Of a stretch of 6,941 bases of DNA, positions 1 through 6,544 are shown piece by piece (the stretch's first letter is position 1; the number at the start of each line of letters is the position of its first letter). The position numbers and the translations under genes are program-made. The notes beneath the pieces are model-generated. The model was not told where the DNA came from, searched no databases, and saw only the letters and a list, made by a program, of their open reading frames with translations. The DNA is taken from contig JAITDR010000203.1 of NCBI GenBank assembly GCA_031282465.1, forward strand, positions 1 through 6,941, read 5' to 3'. The DNA comes from Desulfovibrio sp. Lineage in GTDB: Bacteria; Desulfobacterota; Desulfovibrionia; Desulfovibrionales; Desulfovibrionaceae.

Positions 1-641
1 GCCGCCCGCACGCGCCACACAATAAGCGCGGCTGCAAGCGCAAGCAGCACATACAGGATGCCGTGCCCCACCCGCTCCATCAGGTGCATGAACGCTTGTC
101 CCGCGTAATGCCCCCCGTAGGTGAAGGCCAGAGCCCAAACCCCCGCGCCCGCGGCGTTGAGCAGGAAAAACTTCTTGCGGCTCACCCCGCTGATGCCGAG
201 CATGATGGGTGTGACGTTGCGTACCCCGTAAACAAAACGAAACCCCAGAATCATGGCGGTATCGTATTTCTGCAGAAGGCGCTTGGCCTTGTCCATATTT
301 TTTGCGATACGGGGAAACGTGCTCAGCACGGATTCCCCTTTGTATTTGCCCAGAGTGAACATCACCTGATCCGAAGTAAAACTGCCGCAAAACGCGCTCA
401 AGGCTATGTAGTGCGGCTCAAGCCCCACGGACGCGGCCGACATGCCCGCCAGGATGACAATGGTCTCACCTTCGAGAAACGTCCAGACGACAATGATCAG
501 GTAACCCCATTCGCTGAGCAGTTCGGCGGGATCTTTGCCGGAACTGAAGTACAGCAGCACCGCCGCCGCGACAACCAGAACCGCCGCAGGGAGAATATAC
601 CAATGCCTGCGCAGGAACGCGCGCACCCGTGACCACTCCAC
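1..641 (-). CDS. DedA-family integral membrane protein (C-terminus cut by window edge)
   Basis: This is a partial gene: 213 full codons are read from a GTG at 641 and no stop is reached before the left edge. The protein looks like the DedA / SNARE-associated (VTT-domain) family of inner-membrane proteins, linked to proton-dependent transport, envelope homeostasis and lipid scrambling. Visible landmarks are a hydrophobic segment at about residues 15-32, a re-entrant-type segment with FLEGE at 56-60 followed by a Gly/Ala-rich stretch, the core GFRFVYGVRNVTP at about 133-145 with arginines 135 and 141, and two further hydrophobic stretches at about 158-178 and 193-210. DedA proteins are usually about 200-220 residues, so little should be missing. 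The GTG start has a strong GGAGG site (649-653) 7 nt upstream, inside the last thrC codons; no in-frame ATG occurs before residue 67. The gene begins one codon after the thrC stop, implying co-transcription and probably translational coupling. Family is secure; substrate is unknown. Confidence 0.9.
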   Translation of the reverse strand, partial: MEWSRVRAFLRRHWYILPAAVLVVAAAVLLYFSSGKDPAELLSEWGYLIIVVWTFLEGETIVILAGMSAASVGLEPHYIALSAFCGSFTSDQVMFTLGKYKGESVLSTFPRIAKNMDKAKRLLQKYDTAMILGFRFVYGVRNVTPIMLGISGVSRKKFFLLNAAGAGVWALAFTYGGHYAGQAFMHLMERVGHGILYVLLALAAALIVWRVRA

Positions 642-644
642 GCC

Positions 645-2099
645 TCAACCTCCGCCTGTTTCCGTCAACCCAAGCAGGCGCGCGATGCGCAACGCGCTTT
701 CCCGCACAAAAGCGTTCTCGTCCGGCCCGCGCCGCTCTTTCGAACTGAACAGAAGCTCCGGGGCGTTGACCAGAGCCGGGTCGGCCTTGATGCCGTACTC
801 GGAAGGGAACGCGTCGTCGAAATAAAGATTTTGAAAATCCATGAATTTCAGGGCATGCGCCGTGGAATCGAGCACCGCGAATTCGTCTTCGTCCACGAGC
901 CCGGCGGCGACGGCCGCCCGCAGCCCCGCCAGACATTCCCCGCCCTGGGTGCAGGCCGTATGCCCGTGCCGGTTCGCCGTAAGCATGCCGTCCATGATTG
1001 CCTGTTCCGTGACCTGCAGAACCTGAAAAGCCCGTTCCCCGGCGACGGCGCGGTACTGTTCGGCCAGCGCCCTGACGCGCGGAAAGGAAACCGGGTTGCC
1101 TATCATCGCCGCCTGGGCGGCGGACGGCGTTACCTCGACCGGCCGGAACACGCGTTCCGCCTCCGGCGCGGCGTAATATCGGTACACAGGATCTGCGTGA
1201 TGCGACTGCACCCCGAAAACACGCGGCAATGCGTCGATGACCCCCAGGCGGTGCAGCTTGAGAAAGCCGTGCAGCACGGCCGTTATATTGCCCGCGTTGC
1301 CGACGGGCACGAAGAGGCAGACCTTGTCCACATTCCAGTCCAGGGCCTGGGCTACCTCAAAGGCGTAGCTTTCCTGCCCGAGGATACGCCAACTGTTCTT
1401 GGAGTTCAGCAGGGCCACGCGGTACCGTGCGGCCAAAAATTCCACGACCTTCATGCAGTCGTCGAACACCCCCGGCAACTCCAGCACGCGCGCCCCGCTG
1501 CCCAAAGGCTGAGAAAGCTGCTGCGGGGTCACTTTGCCCTGCGGCAGCAGCACTACGGACTTGATCGGCCCGCCCGCGTACGAGGCGTACAACGCGGCGG
1601 AGGCCGAGGTGTCGCCGGTGGAGGCGCAGACGGTCAGCACGTCGTCCCATCCGCGCAGCCGCACCGCCGCACGCAGGTAGCTGAAGGCGCAGGCCATACC
1701 GCGGTCCTTGAAAGACGCGCTGGGGTTCTGTCCGTCGTTCTTGAAAGCGAAAGCGCGCCCGATGAGACGGCGCAGGGTGGGAGAAGCCGCAATCAGAGGA
1801 GTGTTGCCCTCCCCCAGGTACAGGATGTCCTCCTCCTCAAGCACAGGGGCCGTAATTTCGTAAAAACGGAAAATGCCGCGCAACGCCGGACGTTTGGCCG
1901 CCGCGCGGGCATCGAACAGATCCCGCCAGTACGTGCCGCCTTTTCCCCGCAGTTCGGGAAAACGTCGGTCCTCAAGCAGCAGCACGGCGCCGCAGCGCGG
2001 GCAGATATAGAGCAGGTCGTCCGTGCCGTGTTCCGCGTTGCAGCCGAGGCAGCGGTAAAACATGACCCCGCGATGGGAGGGAAACGTATGTGCGGTCAT
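645..2099 (-). CDS. thrC: Threonine synthase with N-terminal zinc-ribbon
   Basis: A 484-residue PLP enzyme that converts O-phospho-L-homoserine to L-threonine and phosphate in the cytoplasm, the last step of threonine synthesis. A zinc-ribbon-like module at the N-terminus carries paired cysteines C17/C20 and C33/C36. The fold-type II PLP core follows: LGEGNTPL at about 95-102, the Schiff-base lysine K131 in SASFKDRG, a phosphate-binding-type loop ASTGDTSASAA at 159-169, and a Gly/Asn loop PVGNAGN at about 265-271. Length is normal for the family. The ATG at 2099 was chosen because it directly precedes the module and has AAAAGG 6 nt upstream. An in-frame extension to 2240 exists but would translate through the hairpins and candidate promoter; an internal ATG at 2063 lies close to the first cysteine pair and is less likely. 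A candidate promoter lies about 120 bp upstream, so the gene probably heads its own unit with the dedA gene. No threonine-rich leader peptide was seen. Confidence 0.95.
   Translation of the reverse strand: MTAHTFPSHRGVMFYRCLGCNAEHGTDDLLYICPRCGAVLLLEDRRFPELRGKGGTYWRDLFDARAAAKRPALRGIFRFYEITAPVLEEEDILYLGEGNTPLIAASPTLRRLIGRAFAFKNDGQNPSASFKDRGMACAFSYLRAAVRLRGWDDVLTVCASTGDTSASAALYASYAGGPIKSVVLLPQGKVTPQQLSQPLGSGARVLELPGVFDDCMKVVEFLAARYRVALLNSKNSWRILGQESYAFEVAQALDWNVDKVCLFVPVGNAGNITAVLHGFLKLHRLGVIDALPRVFGVQSHHADPVYRYYAAPEAERVFRPVEVTPSAAQAAMIGNPVSFPRVRALAEQYRAVAGERAFQVLQVTEQAIMDGMLTANRHGHTACTQGGECLAGLRAAVAAGLVDEDEFAVLDSTAHALKFMDFQNLYFDDAFPSEYGIKADPALVNAPELLFSSKERRGPDENAFVRESALRIARLLGLTETGGG
649..653 (-). 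promoter_or_regulatory. Ribosome binding site deciding the GTG start of the dedA-family gene
   Basis: Read on the minus strand this is GGAGG, 7 nt before the GTG at 641. It lies in the glycine codons that end threonine synthase. It is the best Shine-Dalgarno match noted in the window and fixes an otherwise ambiguous non-ATG start. Confidence 0.75.
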
Positions 2100-2164
2100 G
2101 GTCGGCCTTTTCTGCGGCGTTAGAGCGTTTCGACGTTGAAAATGTGCAAACCCGATGAGGGGGT

Positions 2165-2210
2165 CCGGGGGAAATGATTTCCCCCGGCAGAGTCCGGGAC
2201 AGAGTCTCGG
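2165..2210 (-). repeat. Two tandem stem-loops in the thrC upstream region
   Basis: The first structure, 2165-2187, is a perfect inverted repeat with 11-base arms (CCGGGGGAAAT and ATTTCCCCCGG) around a single central base. The second, 2194-2210, pairs CCGGGAC with GTCTCGG (one G-T wobble) around a 3-nt loop. Both begin with the same lead-in, GTCCGGG, and are joined by CAGA, so the pair looks modular, like an intergenic repeat unit. No T-run follows the first structure on either strand, which argues against a classical intrinsic terminator. If the candidate promoter at 2221-2248 is real, both would lie in the 5' leader of thrC mRNA. The inverted repeats are seen directly; their function is unknown. 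Confidence 0.6.
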
Positions 2211-2220
2211 CGGCCGGAGG

Positions 2221-2248
2221 CGTATAGACCGGCATTGCAATGTTTCAA
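2221..2248 (-). promoter_or_regulatory. Candidate sigma70-type promoter for thrC
   Basis: On the minus strand, TTGAAA (2248-2243) is followed after 16 bp by TATACG (2226-2221), a moderate match to the housekeeping consensus. It lies directly after the stem-loop that follows plsY and would start transcription near 2214, giving a leader of roughly 115 nt. A perfect 10-bp palindrome, CATTGCAATG (2233-2242), fills much of the spacer, and AACATTG repeats overlap the -35 hexamer, which could mark an operator. The call rests on pattern match and position only. Confidence 0.4.
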
Positions 2249-2251
2249 TGT

Positions 2252-2276
2252 TCGGCCTTACGCCTGCTCAGGCCGA
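2252..2276 (-). terminator. Stem-loop just after the plsY stop, possible transcript end
   Basis: Inverted repeat arms TCGGCCT and AGGCCGA form a 7-bp perfect stem with an 11-nt loop, beginning 3 nt after the plsY stop codon. No U-run follows, so it is not a textbook Rho-independent terminator. It could protect the 3' end of the mRNA or slow polymerase ahead of the next promoter. Its position between the plsY stop and the candidate thrC promoter supports a transcription-unit boundary. Confidence 0.35.
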
Positions 2277-2279
2277 CGA

Positions 2280-2885
2280 TCAGGGGCGCTCCCGCCTCGC
2301 GAGCCAGGGTTTTTCCTCGCCGCGCCGCAGGCGGCGGATGTTCTCGCGGTGCGCCCATACGACCAAGGCGGCTATGCACAGGGCAAAGGGCACACTCCCC
2401 GGAGGTCCGGAAAACAGCAACAGGACCGGCAACAGGGCGACCAGAACCAATGATCCCGCGGAAACAAAGCCGCTTTTCCAAATGGTCAGGATACAAGCCG
2501 CCCCGGCAAGGATCAAAGCTCCCGGCGCAAGAGCCAGAAACACCCCGACCGTGGAGGCGACGCCTTTGCCGCCGTGAAAACGCAGAAAACAGGAAAACAT
2601 GTGTCCGAGCACAACGCAGGCGCCGATGCGGTACGCCGCGCCGTAATCGCCTGCGGACACCATACAAAGAACAGGCAGACAGCCTTTGAGCAGGTCGCAG
2701 GCCAGCGTCAGCAAACCCCACTTGAAACCGCACAGCCGGGCGACATTGGTCGCGCCCACGTTGCCGCTGCCGCCCGAGCGCGGATCAATGCCTTTGAACA
2801 CGCGTGCGATGAGCAGTCCGAAGGGCACGGAACCGATGCCATACCCGGCCGCCGCCGGCAGGATAAAATCCGCGAAAACGCTCAT
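2280..2885 (-). CDS. plsY: Acyl-phosphate:glycerol-3-phosphate acyltransferase PlsY
   Basis: A 201-residue polytopic inner-membrane enzyme. It transfers the fatty acyl group from acyl-phosphate (made by PlsX) to sn-glycerol-3-phosphate, giving lysophosphatidic acid, the first committed step of bacterial phospholipid synthesis. All three family motifs are visible: GSVPFG (18-23) followed by GGSGNVGATNVAR (38-50); GHMFSCF with HGGKGVAST (94-112), the conserved glycine/lysine loop; and HRENIRRLRRGEE (179-191). Hydrophobic segments at about 5-28, 54-75, 85-100, 113-134 and 143-177 fit the family's multi-pass topology. Length is typical (about 195-215). The ATG at 2885 has AGAGGA at 2896-2891, 5 nt upstream. 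The gene starts 14 nt after the RNB exonuclease stop, so it is almost certainly in that operon. PlsX is not in the window. Confidence 0.97.
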   Translation of the reverse strand: MSVFADFILPAAAGYGIGSVPFGLLIARVFKGIDPRSGGSGNVGATNVARLCGFKWGLLTLACDLLKGCLPVLCMVSAGDYGAAYRIGACVVLGHMFSCFLRFHGGKGVASTVGVFLALAPGALILAGAACILTIWKSGFVSAGSLVLVALLPVLLLFSGPPGSVPFALCIAALVVWAHRENIRRLRRGEEKPWLARRERP

Positions 2886-2890
2886 GCCGG

Positions 2891-2896
2891 TCCTCT
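2891..2896 (-). promoter_or_regulatory. Ribosome binding site of plsY
   Basis: AGAGGA on the minus strand, 5 nt before the plsY ATG, in the 14-bp gap after the upstream stop codon. It supports the chosen start and independent initiation within the operon. Confidence 0.65.
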
Positions 2897-2899
2897 GCG

Positions 2900-5035
2900 T
2901 CAGGCCTCAGCCGATTCCAGCAGTTGAATTTCCCCGGTCAGCGGGCTGATTTTGCCGAGGCGCACCTTGAGATGCATGCCGGGGTAAATTTTTTCGTCGA
3001 ACTGCCTGCGTCGGCCGCGCACCATCAACTGCGCCCAAGGCAGCGCGACGACGACAAAGTTTTCGTTTTCTTCGGCGACGACGGCATCCCACCACTTCTT
3101 ATCCCCATGCCGACGGAAAAACAAGAGTTTCCAGTAGCGGGGGCGCAAACGCTGCACTTGGCCCGCGGCCTCGGTGCGGGCTGAAATCAGAGGCAGCAGG
3201 GCGAGGGTTTCATCCCGCCCCAAAGGCGGGCCGGGAAGGCCGCTGTGTTTCTCCTGCAGCAGAAGGCGCGTGATTTGGCCCTGATTGAAGAGGTCCGTAT
3301 AACGTCGCAGGGGGGAAGTAATCGTCGCATAGGCGTCGAGGGCGAGTCCGGCATGGCGTTTGGCCTCGCATTCCAGCGTTGCGGGCGGCAGTGAGCGAAT
3401 CACGCGGGCGAGGTCCTGGGGTTCGCTCCAGACGCCTGCGAATTCACGCGGCAGGGCGACGTTCTGGGTGCGGTAGAACAAGGGTACGGCGTGTTCCCGG
3501 CCCCATACGGCGGCCGCCCTGTTGCAGAGTACCATCACCTCTTCCACAAGCATGTGCGACAATGGGGTATGCGGGCCGGGGACGATATCGACGCGCACGC
3601 CGTCTTCGTCCTCCGTCAGCAAAACGTCCGGATCCGGGCGTTCGGTAATCACCGCTCCTGCGGCAATGCGTACGCGGCGCAGGATGCGGGCCAGGGTCAG
3701 GGCGTTACGCAGCATAAGAGAGTGATCTGCGACGTTTGTCACGGGTTGCGCGGCGTTTTCCTGCTGTTTTTCGTCGAGCAGCGCAGCCTCGCAGCCTGCA
3801 AGGTCAAGGTTGGCGGCGGGACGTACAAGGCGCAGTTCGGGCGCGGCGTCCAGTATCTCTCCCCGGTCGGAAAGCCGGAGGGTGAAGACCAGGGCGGGGC
3901 GGGGCTGTCCCTCGTCCAGGCTGAACAGGCCACGGCCGACGGCCGAGGGCAGCATGTGCTCGTTGCCTTCCGGCAGATACAGACTTGAGGCGCGCTTCTG
4001 CACCGCCTTGTCCAGAAGGCCGCCGAAGGGCCAGACGGCGGCCGGGCAGGCCAGGGCCGCGCGCAGCAGAAAGACGCCGTCCTTCAGTTCCACGTGCAGG
4101 GCGTCGTCGCGGTCCGCGGCGCCGGCGGCGTCCACACTGACGTAGGGTGTATCGTCATCTTCCAGGCGTCCGGCAAGACGCTCCGCCGCCCTGATCAGTT
4201 CTCCGCATTCACCGGCAAAGTCCCGCGCCCAGTCTTCCCCCCGCTCGTAGCCTATGCGGTCGAGGAGGAAATTGTAATGTTCCGGAACCAAGCCCCAGCT
4301 TTCGGCCAGAATCAGGGCCAGTTGCGGCATATCCGGCAGCCCTTTGACCAGCGCTTTCCAAAGCGCGGCGTCGTCGGTCTGCTCGGGCTCGGCCGCGCGG
4401 GCGAGAAGCATGGCCTTGAGCCGGTCGCCCAGGCCGTCGGCGGCAAATTCCTCCGGCGGCTCCGGCGGCGCTTCGCCGCGTTTCCTGTTGCGGGCTTCCC
4501 AAAGCTTGTGGAAAAAGCGCGCCCCGGCGGCGGCGGCAACTTCGCGCAGGCGGTTGCTTTCCGCCTCCGCAAGGCGTTTCTCGACGGTCGCGCGGTCAAA
4601 GACCTCGAAATCCGGGGGAGAAAAACGAAAGTAGGCTTTGGCCGAGAGCAGCACATGTCCGAGGGCGGCTTCGCGGTCTATGTCCGCGTCGGTCCACAAC
4701 AAACCGGCCAGCCATTCGGCCGAAGCCCTGGAAACTTCGCCTTGGGCCAATTCCCAAAGTTCCATGACGGATATCCCGGCGGCTGCGGCGTCGCGCAGGG
4801 CGCGGTGTTCCTCCATGGCCTCGTCCATGTGTTGTCTGGAAAGCCCTGTTCCGAGAAATGGCCCGGACCAAGGCAACAGTCTGGACGGAGGCAGGGTGAG
4901 TTCCCGTTTGGTGATGGAGTACAGGCGCAGGCGGTCGTTGCGGGCTTCCAGCACCAAGGCGGGCACGGGGCTGTTGCCCTGCATGAATTCCACAAGACAG
5001 CCTTCGGACGGAAAATGGACTTTAGCCGCTGTCAT
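2900..5035 (-). CDS. RNase II/R-family (RNB-domain) 3'-5' exoribonuclease with atypical N-terminus
   Basis: A 711-residue protein of the RNB family, enzymes that degrade single-stranded RNA from the 3' end. The catalytic block at 301-313 keeps all four metal-binding aspartates at family spacing (D302, D308, D310, D311; DRDDAL). Further RNB landmarks are LDKAVQKRASSLYLP (341-355), whose Y353 aligns with E. coli RNase II Y253; LVEEVMVLCNRAAA (496-509); RTQN (522-525); and TSPLRRYTDL (573-582) with the conserved arginines 577/578. The last about 65 residues look like a degenerate S1/OB fold. The first about 60 residues look like a small beta-rich domain, followed by about 230 mostly helical residues, rather than the two clear cold-shock domains of E. 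coli RNase II. In the ADPTAW segment of E. coli RNase II the aspartate (D230 by my remembered alignment) is cysteine here (C330). The ATG at 5035 lies 16 nt after the AICAR transformylase stop, with only a weak GGAA upstream; the next gene, plsY, is 14 nt downstream. Family is secure; substrate and RNase II versus R type are not. Confidence 0.92.
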   Translation of the reverse strand: MTAAKVHFPSEGCLVEFMQGNSPVPALVLEARNDRLRLYSITKRELTLPPSRLLPWSGPFLGTGLSRQHMDEAMEEHRALRDAAAAGISVMELWELAQGEVSRASAEWLAGLLWTDADIDREAALGHVLLSAKAYFRFSPPDFEVFDRATVEKRLAEAESNRLREVAAAAGARFFHKLWEARNRKRGEAPPEPPEEFAADGLGDRLKAMLLARAAEPEQTDDAALWKALVKGLPDMPQLALILAESWGLVPEHYNFLLDRIGYERGEDWARDFAGECGELIRAAERLAGRLEDDDTPYVSVDAAGAADRDDALHVELKDGVFLLRAALACPAAVWPFGGLLDKAVQKRASSLYLPEGNEHMLPSAVGRGLFSLDEGQPRPALVFTLRLSDRGEILDAAPELRLVRPAANLDLAGCEAALLDEKQQENAAQPVTNVADHSLMLRNALTLARILRRVRIAAGAVITERPDPDVLLTEDEDGVRVDIVPGPHTPLSHMLVEEVMVLCNRAAAVWGREHAVPLFYRTQNVALPREFAGVWSEPQDLARVIRSLPPATLECEAKRHAGLALDAYATITSPLRRYTDLFNQGQITRLLLQEKHSGLPGPPLGRDETLALLPLISARTEAAGQVQRLRPRYWKLLFFRRHGDKKWWDAVVAEENENFVVVALPWAQLMVRGRRRQFDEKIYPGMHLKVRLGKISPLTGEIQLLESAEA

Positions 5036-5051
5036 CGCCGGGTTCCACGGC

Positions 5052-6308
5052 TCAGTGTCTGAATGAGCGCCGGCCGGTGAAGACCATGGCGACGGGCGGG
5101 GAGACTTCGTTCACGGCGGCAATCACTTCGGCATCGCGCAGGGAACCGCCGGGCTGGGCGACGGCCGTCACTCCCTGTTCCAGCGCCGCGTCGACGCCGT
5201 CGCGGAAGGGGAAAAACCCGTCGGATACGAGCACCGACCCTGACAGACCGCCTTTGGCGGCGGCGGCGGCGGTCTCGGCGCGGGCGAGCAATGCGGCGGA
5301 GCGTGCGTTCACGGCCGCATCCTTCCTCACTTCGTACAAAGATTTGCCGCATTCCGCGAAGACCAGCATATCCATATACTTGGTGTATGCCTTGTGAATC
5401 GTCAGTTCAACGCAGCCTACTCTGTCCTGTTCGCCGGTGCCTATGCCCACTGTCGCGCCGTCTTTGGCGAAAATGACGGAGTTGGAGGACACGCCGGACT
5501 CGACGGCCCACGCGAAGAGCAGATCCTCGGCTTCGGCCGGGGTAGGCATGCGCGCCTCAAAGACTTTTCCGTCCTTTTCCGCCCGAGCAGGCAGAAAATC
5601 GTCCACCGAGCGGATGCTGTTGGAGAAACCGCGTTGCAGGATCAACCCCCCGTCGCTCAGGGATTTGATGTCGAGAACGGGGATGCGGGAGAACGTTTCC
5701 AGTTCCGCCAGACCGGGTATGCGCAGGATGCGCAGGTTTTTGCGTTGTTTGAGGATTGCCGTCGCGCCCGACTCAAAGTCCGGGGCGGCGAGCACTTCGA
5801 AATACGAGGCGTTGAGCAATGTTGCGGCATCGACGTCCAGGGGGCGGTTCACGACGACCGTGCCGCCGAAAGCGGCAATGCGGTCGGCGCGTAGCGCGCG
5901 TGACAGGGCTTCGGCGATGCCCGTATCGGTCCAGGCGGCTCCGCAGGGATTGTTGTGCTTGATGATGAGGGCGGCGGGTCTGGTGTGCAGGTATTGCAGG
6001 ATGCTTATGCCGTCGTCTACGTCCGTGAGGTTGATTTTGCCGGGATGTTTGCCCGCCTGGAGCATGTTTTCCTCGTTCAGCGCGGACACCAGACCGTGTC
6101 CCGGTCCCTTGCAGCGTACTCCCCCGATGCTCGGCGCGCCTTCGGCGGCCTCGTACAGGGCGGCCGGCTGGTCCGGGTTCTCGCCGTAGCGCAGGCCGCG
6201 CCGTTCGCCGTCGATGTCCCAGGAGCGGCGGCGGTAGATAATGCGCGCGTCCCCGAATTCCAGGGTAATGTTTTCCGGAAAATCATCCCGGACAATGGTT
6301 TTGTACAT
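5052..6308 (-). CDS. purH: AICAR formyltransferase (single-domain, PurH C-terminal type)
   Basis: Catalyses transfer of the formyl group from 10-formyltetrahydrofolate to AICAR, giving FAICAR, the penultimate step of IMP synthesis. The 418-residue product matches the transformylase half of PurH: LRYGENPDQPAALYE (39-53), NLTDVDDG (93-100), the catalytic-type KHNNPCGAA (117-125, K117/H118), AAFGGTVVVNRPLD (145-158), LLFAWAVESGVSSNSV (263-278), VGIGTGEQDRV (287-297), SDGFFPFRDGVD (362-373), AVAQPGGSLRD (382-392) and the C-terminal VFTGRRSFRH. The MGS-like IMP cyclohydrolase domain of bifunctional PurH (about 515-525 aa) is absent; only about 35 unrelated residues precede the transformylase core, so a separate cyclohydrolase is expected elsewhere. 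Start: ATG at 6308 has a poor upstream site; GTG at 6326 (six residues longer) has GGGA 6 nt upstream and is a real alternative. A TTG at 6377 lies inside the -10 box and is excluded if that promoter is used. First gene of the purH-RNB-plsY unit. Confidence 0.94.
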   Translation of the reverse strand: MYKTIVRDDFPENITLEFGDARIIYRRRSWDIDGERRGLRYGENPDQPAALYEAAEGAPSIGGVRCKGPGHGLVSALNEENMLQAGKHPGKINLTDVDDGISILQYLHTRPAALIIKHNNPCGAAWTDTGIAEALSRALRADRIAAFGGTVVVNRPLDVDAATLLNASYFEVLAAPDFESGATAILKQRKNLRILRIPGLAELETFSRIPVLDIKSLSDGGLILQRGFSNSIRSVDDFLPARAEKDGKVFEARMPTPAEAEDLLFAWAVESGVSSNSVIFAKDGATVGIGTGEQDRVGCVELTIHKAYTKYMDMLVFAECGKSLYEVRKDAAVNARSAALLARAETAAAAAKGGLSGSVLVSDGFFPFRDGVDAALEQGVTAVAQPGGSLRDAEVIAAVNEVSPPVAMVFTGRRSFRH

Positions 6309-6377
6309 GTCTTCACGTTTGTTCACAGCATTTCCCAAGGGCTTGTTCGAGTGCAGATACGGCGGTCGCAATCGCAA

Positions 6378-6406
6378 ACTATACGGAAAATTTTTTATTA
6401 TGTCTA
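6378..6406 (-). promoter_or_regulatory. Sigma70-type promoter of the purH-RNB-plsY unit
   Basis: On the minus strand, TAGACA (6406-6401; five of six matches to TTGACA) is followed after an optimal 17 bp by TATAGT (6383-6378; five of six matches to TATAAT). The region is strikingly AT-rich against the GC-rich surroundings. Transcription would start near 6371, leaving a leader of about 45-63 nt before the purH start. No PurR-type operator was recognised. Confidence 0.6.
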
Positions 6407-6422
6407 ATTCGTTTTCAACGGG

Positions 6423-6442
6423 AAATCGCGCCGGCGCGGTTT
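6423..6442 (-). terminator. GC-rich palindrome between the hydrogenase-like gene and the purH promoter
   Basis: A perfect 12-bp palindrome CGCGCCGGCGCG (6427-6438) extends by one T-G wobble and three A-T pairs on each side (AAA 6423-6425, TTT 6440-6442). As RNA from the minus strand it can form a short stem with a CCGG loop followed by only three U, so it would be a weak terminator for the upstream gene. It ends about 17 bp before the -35 box of the purH promoter, so a DNA-binding site is also possible. The palindrome is seen directly; the role is inferred. Confidence 0.35.
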
Positions 6443-6544
6443 TGGGCGGTCAGGCGGAGGGGTTTCGCCTTTGCCGGGTCGGGTCGGAGAAGCGCGGCAG
6501 GCCGTTTTGCCCGGACCGGAAGCGAGGGGAGTGCGGTCCTGCCT

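Noticed and set aside
831..2123. Long plus-strand open frame antisense to thrC
   Set aside because: The translation is rich in Arg, Gly and His with no recognisable domain, and it lies opposite a clear threonine synthase. Long antisense frames are expected in GC-rich DNA.
2100..2220. Threonine attenuation leader peptide or riboswitch ahead of thrC
   Set aside because: Reading frames through the leader contain no run of Thr or Ile codons, and no known riboswitch core was recognised; only two simple hairpins are present.
2100..2240. N-terminal extension of threonine synthase by 47 codons
   Set aside because: It would translate through the hairpins and the candidate -10 region, and the extra residues do not look like a domain. 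The ATG at 2099 has an upstream AAAAGG and starts just before the zinc-ribbon.
4094..5062. Long plus-strand open frame antisense to the RNB exonuclease
   Set aside because: No family motifs and low-complexity composition; it is fully explained as a shadow of the minus-strand gene.
6327..6377. Upstream TTG start for the AICAR transformylase
   Set aside because: The TTG at 6377 has no ribosome binding site and touches the -10 hexamer of the predicted promoter, so it would lie before the transcription start.
5437..6407. Two overlapping plus-strand open frames antisense to the AICAR transformylase
   Set aside because: Neither resembles a known protein, and the opposite strand carries a complete set of transformylase motifs.
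6443..6544. Additional inverted repeats such as GGACCG/CGGTCC (6513-6539) and AGGCG/CGCCT
   Set aside because: Stems of 5-6 bp with long loops and no T-run are expected by chance in GC-rich sequence.
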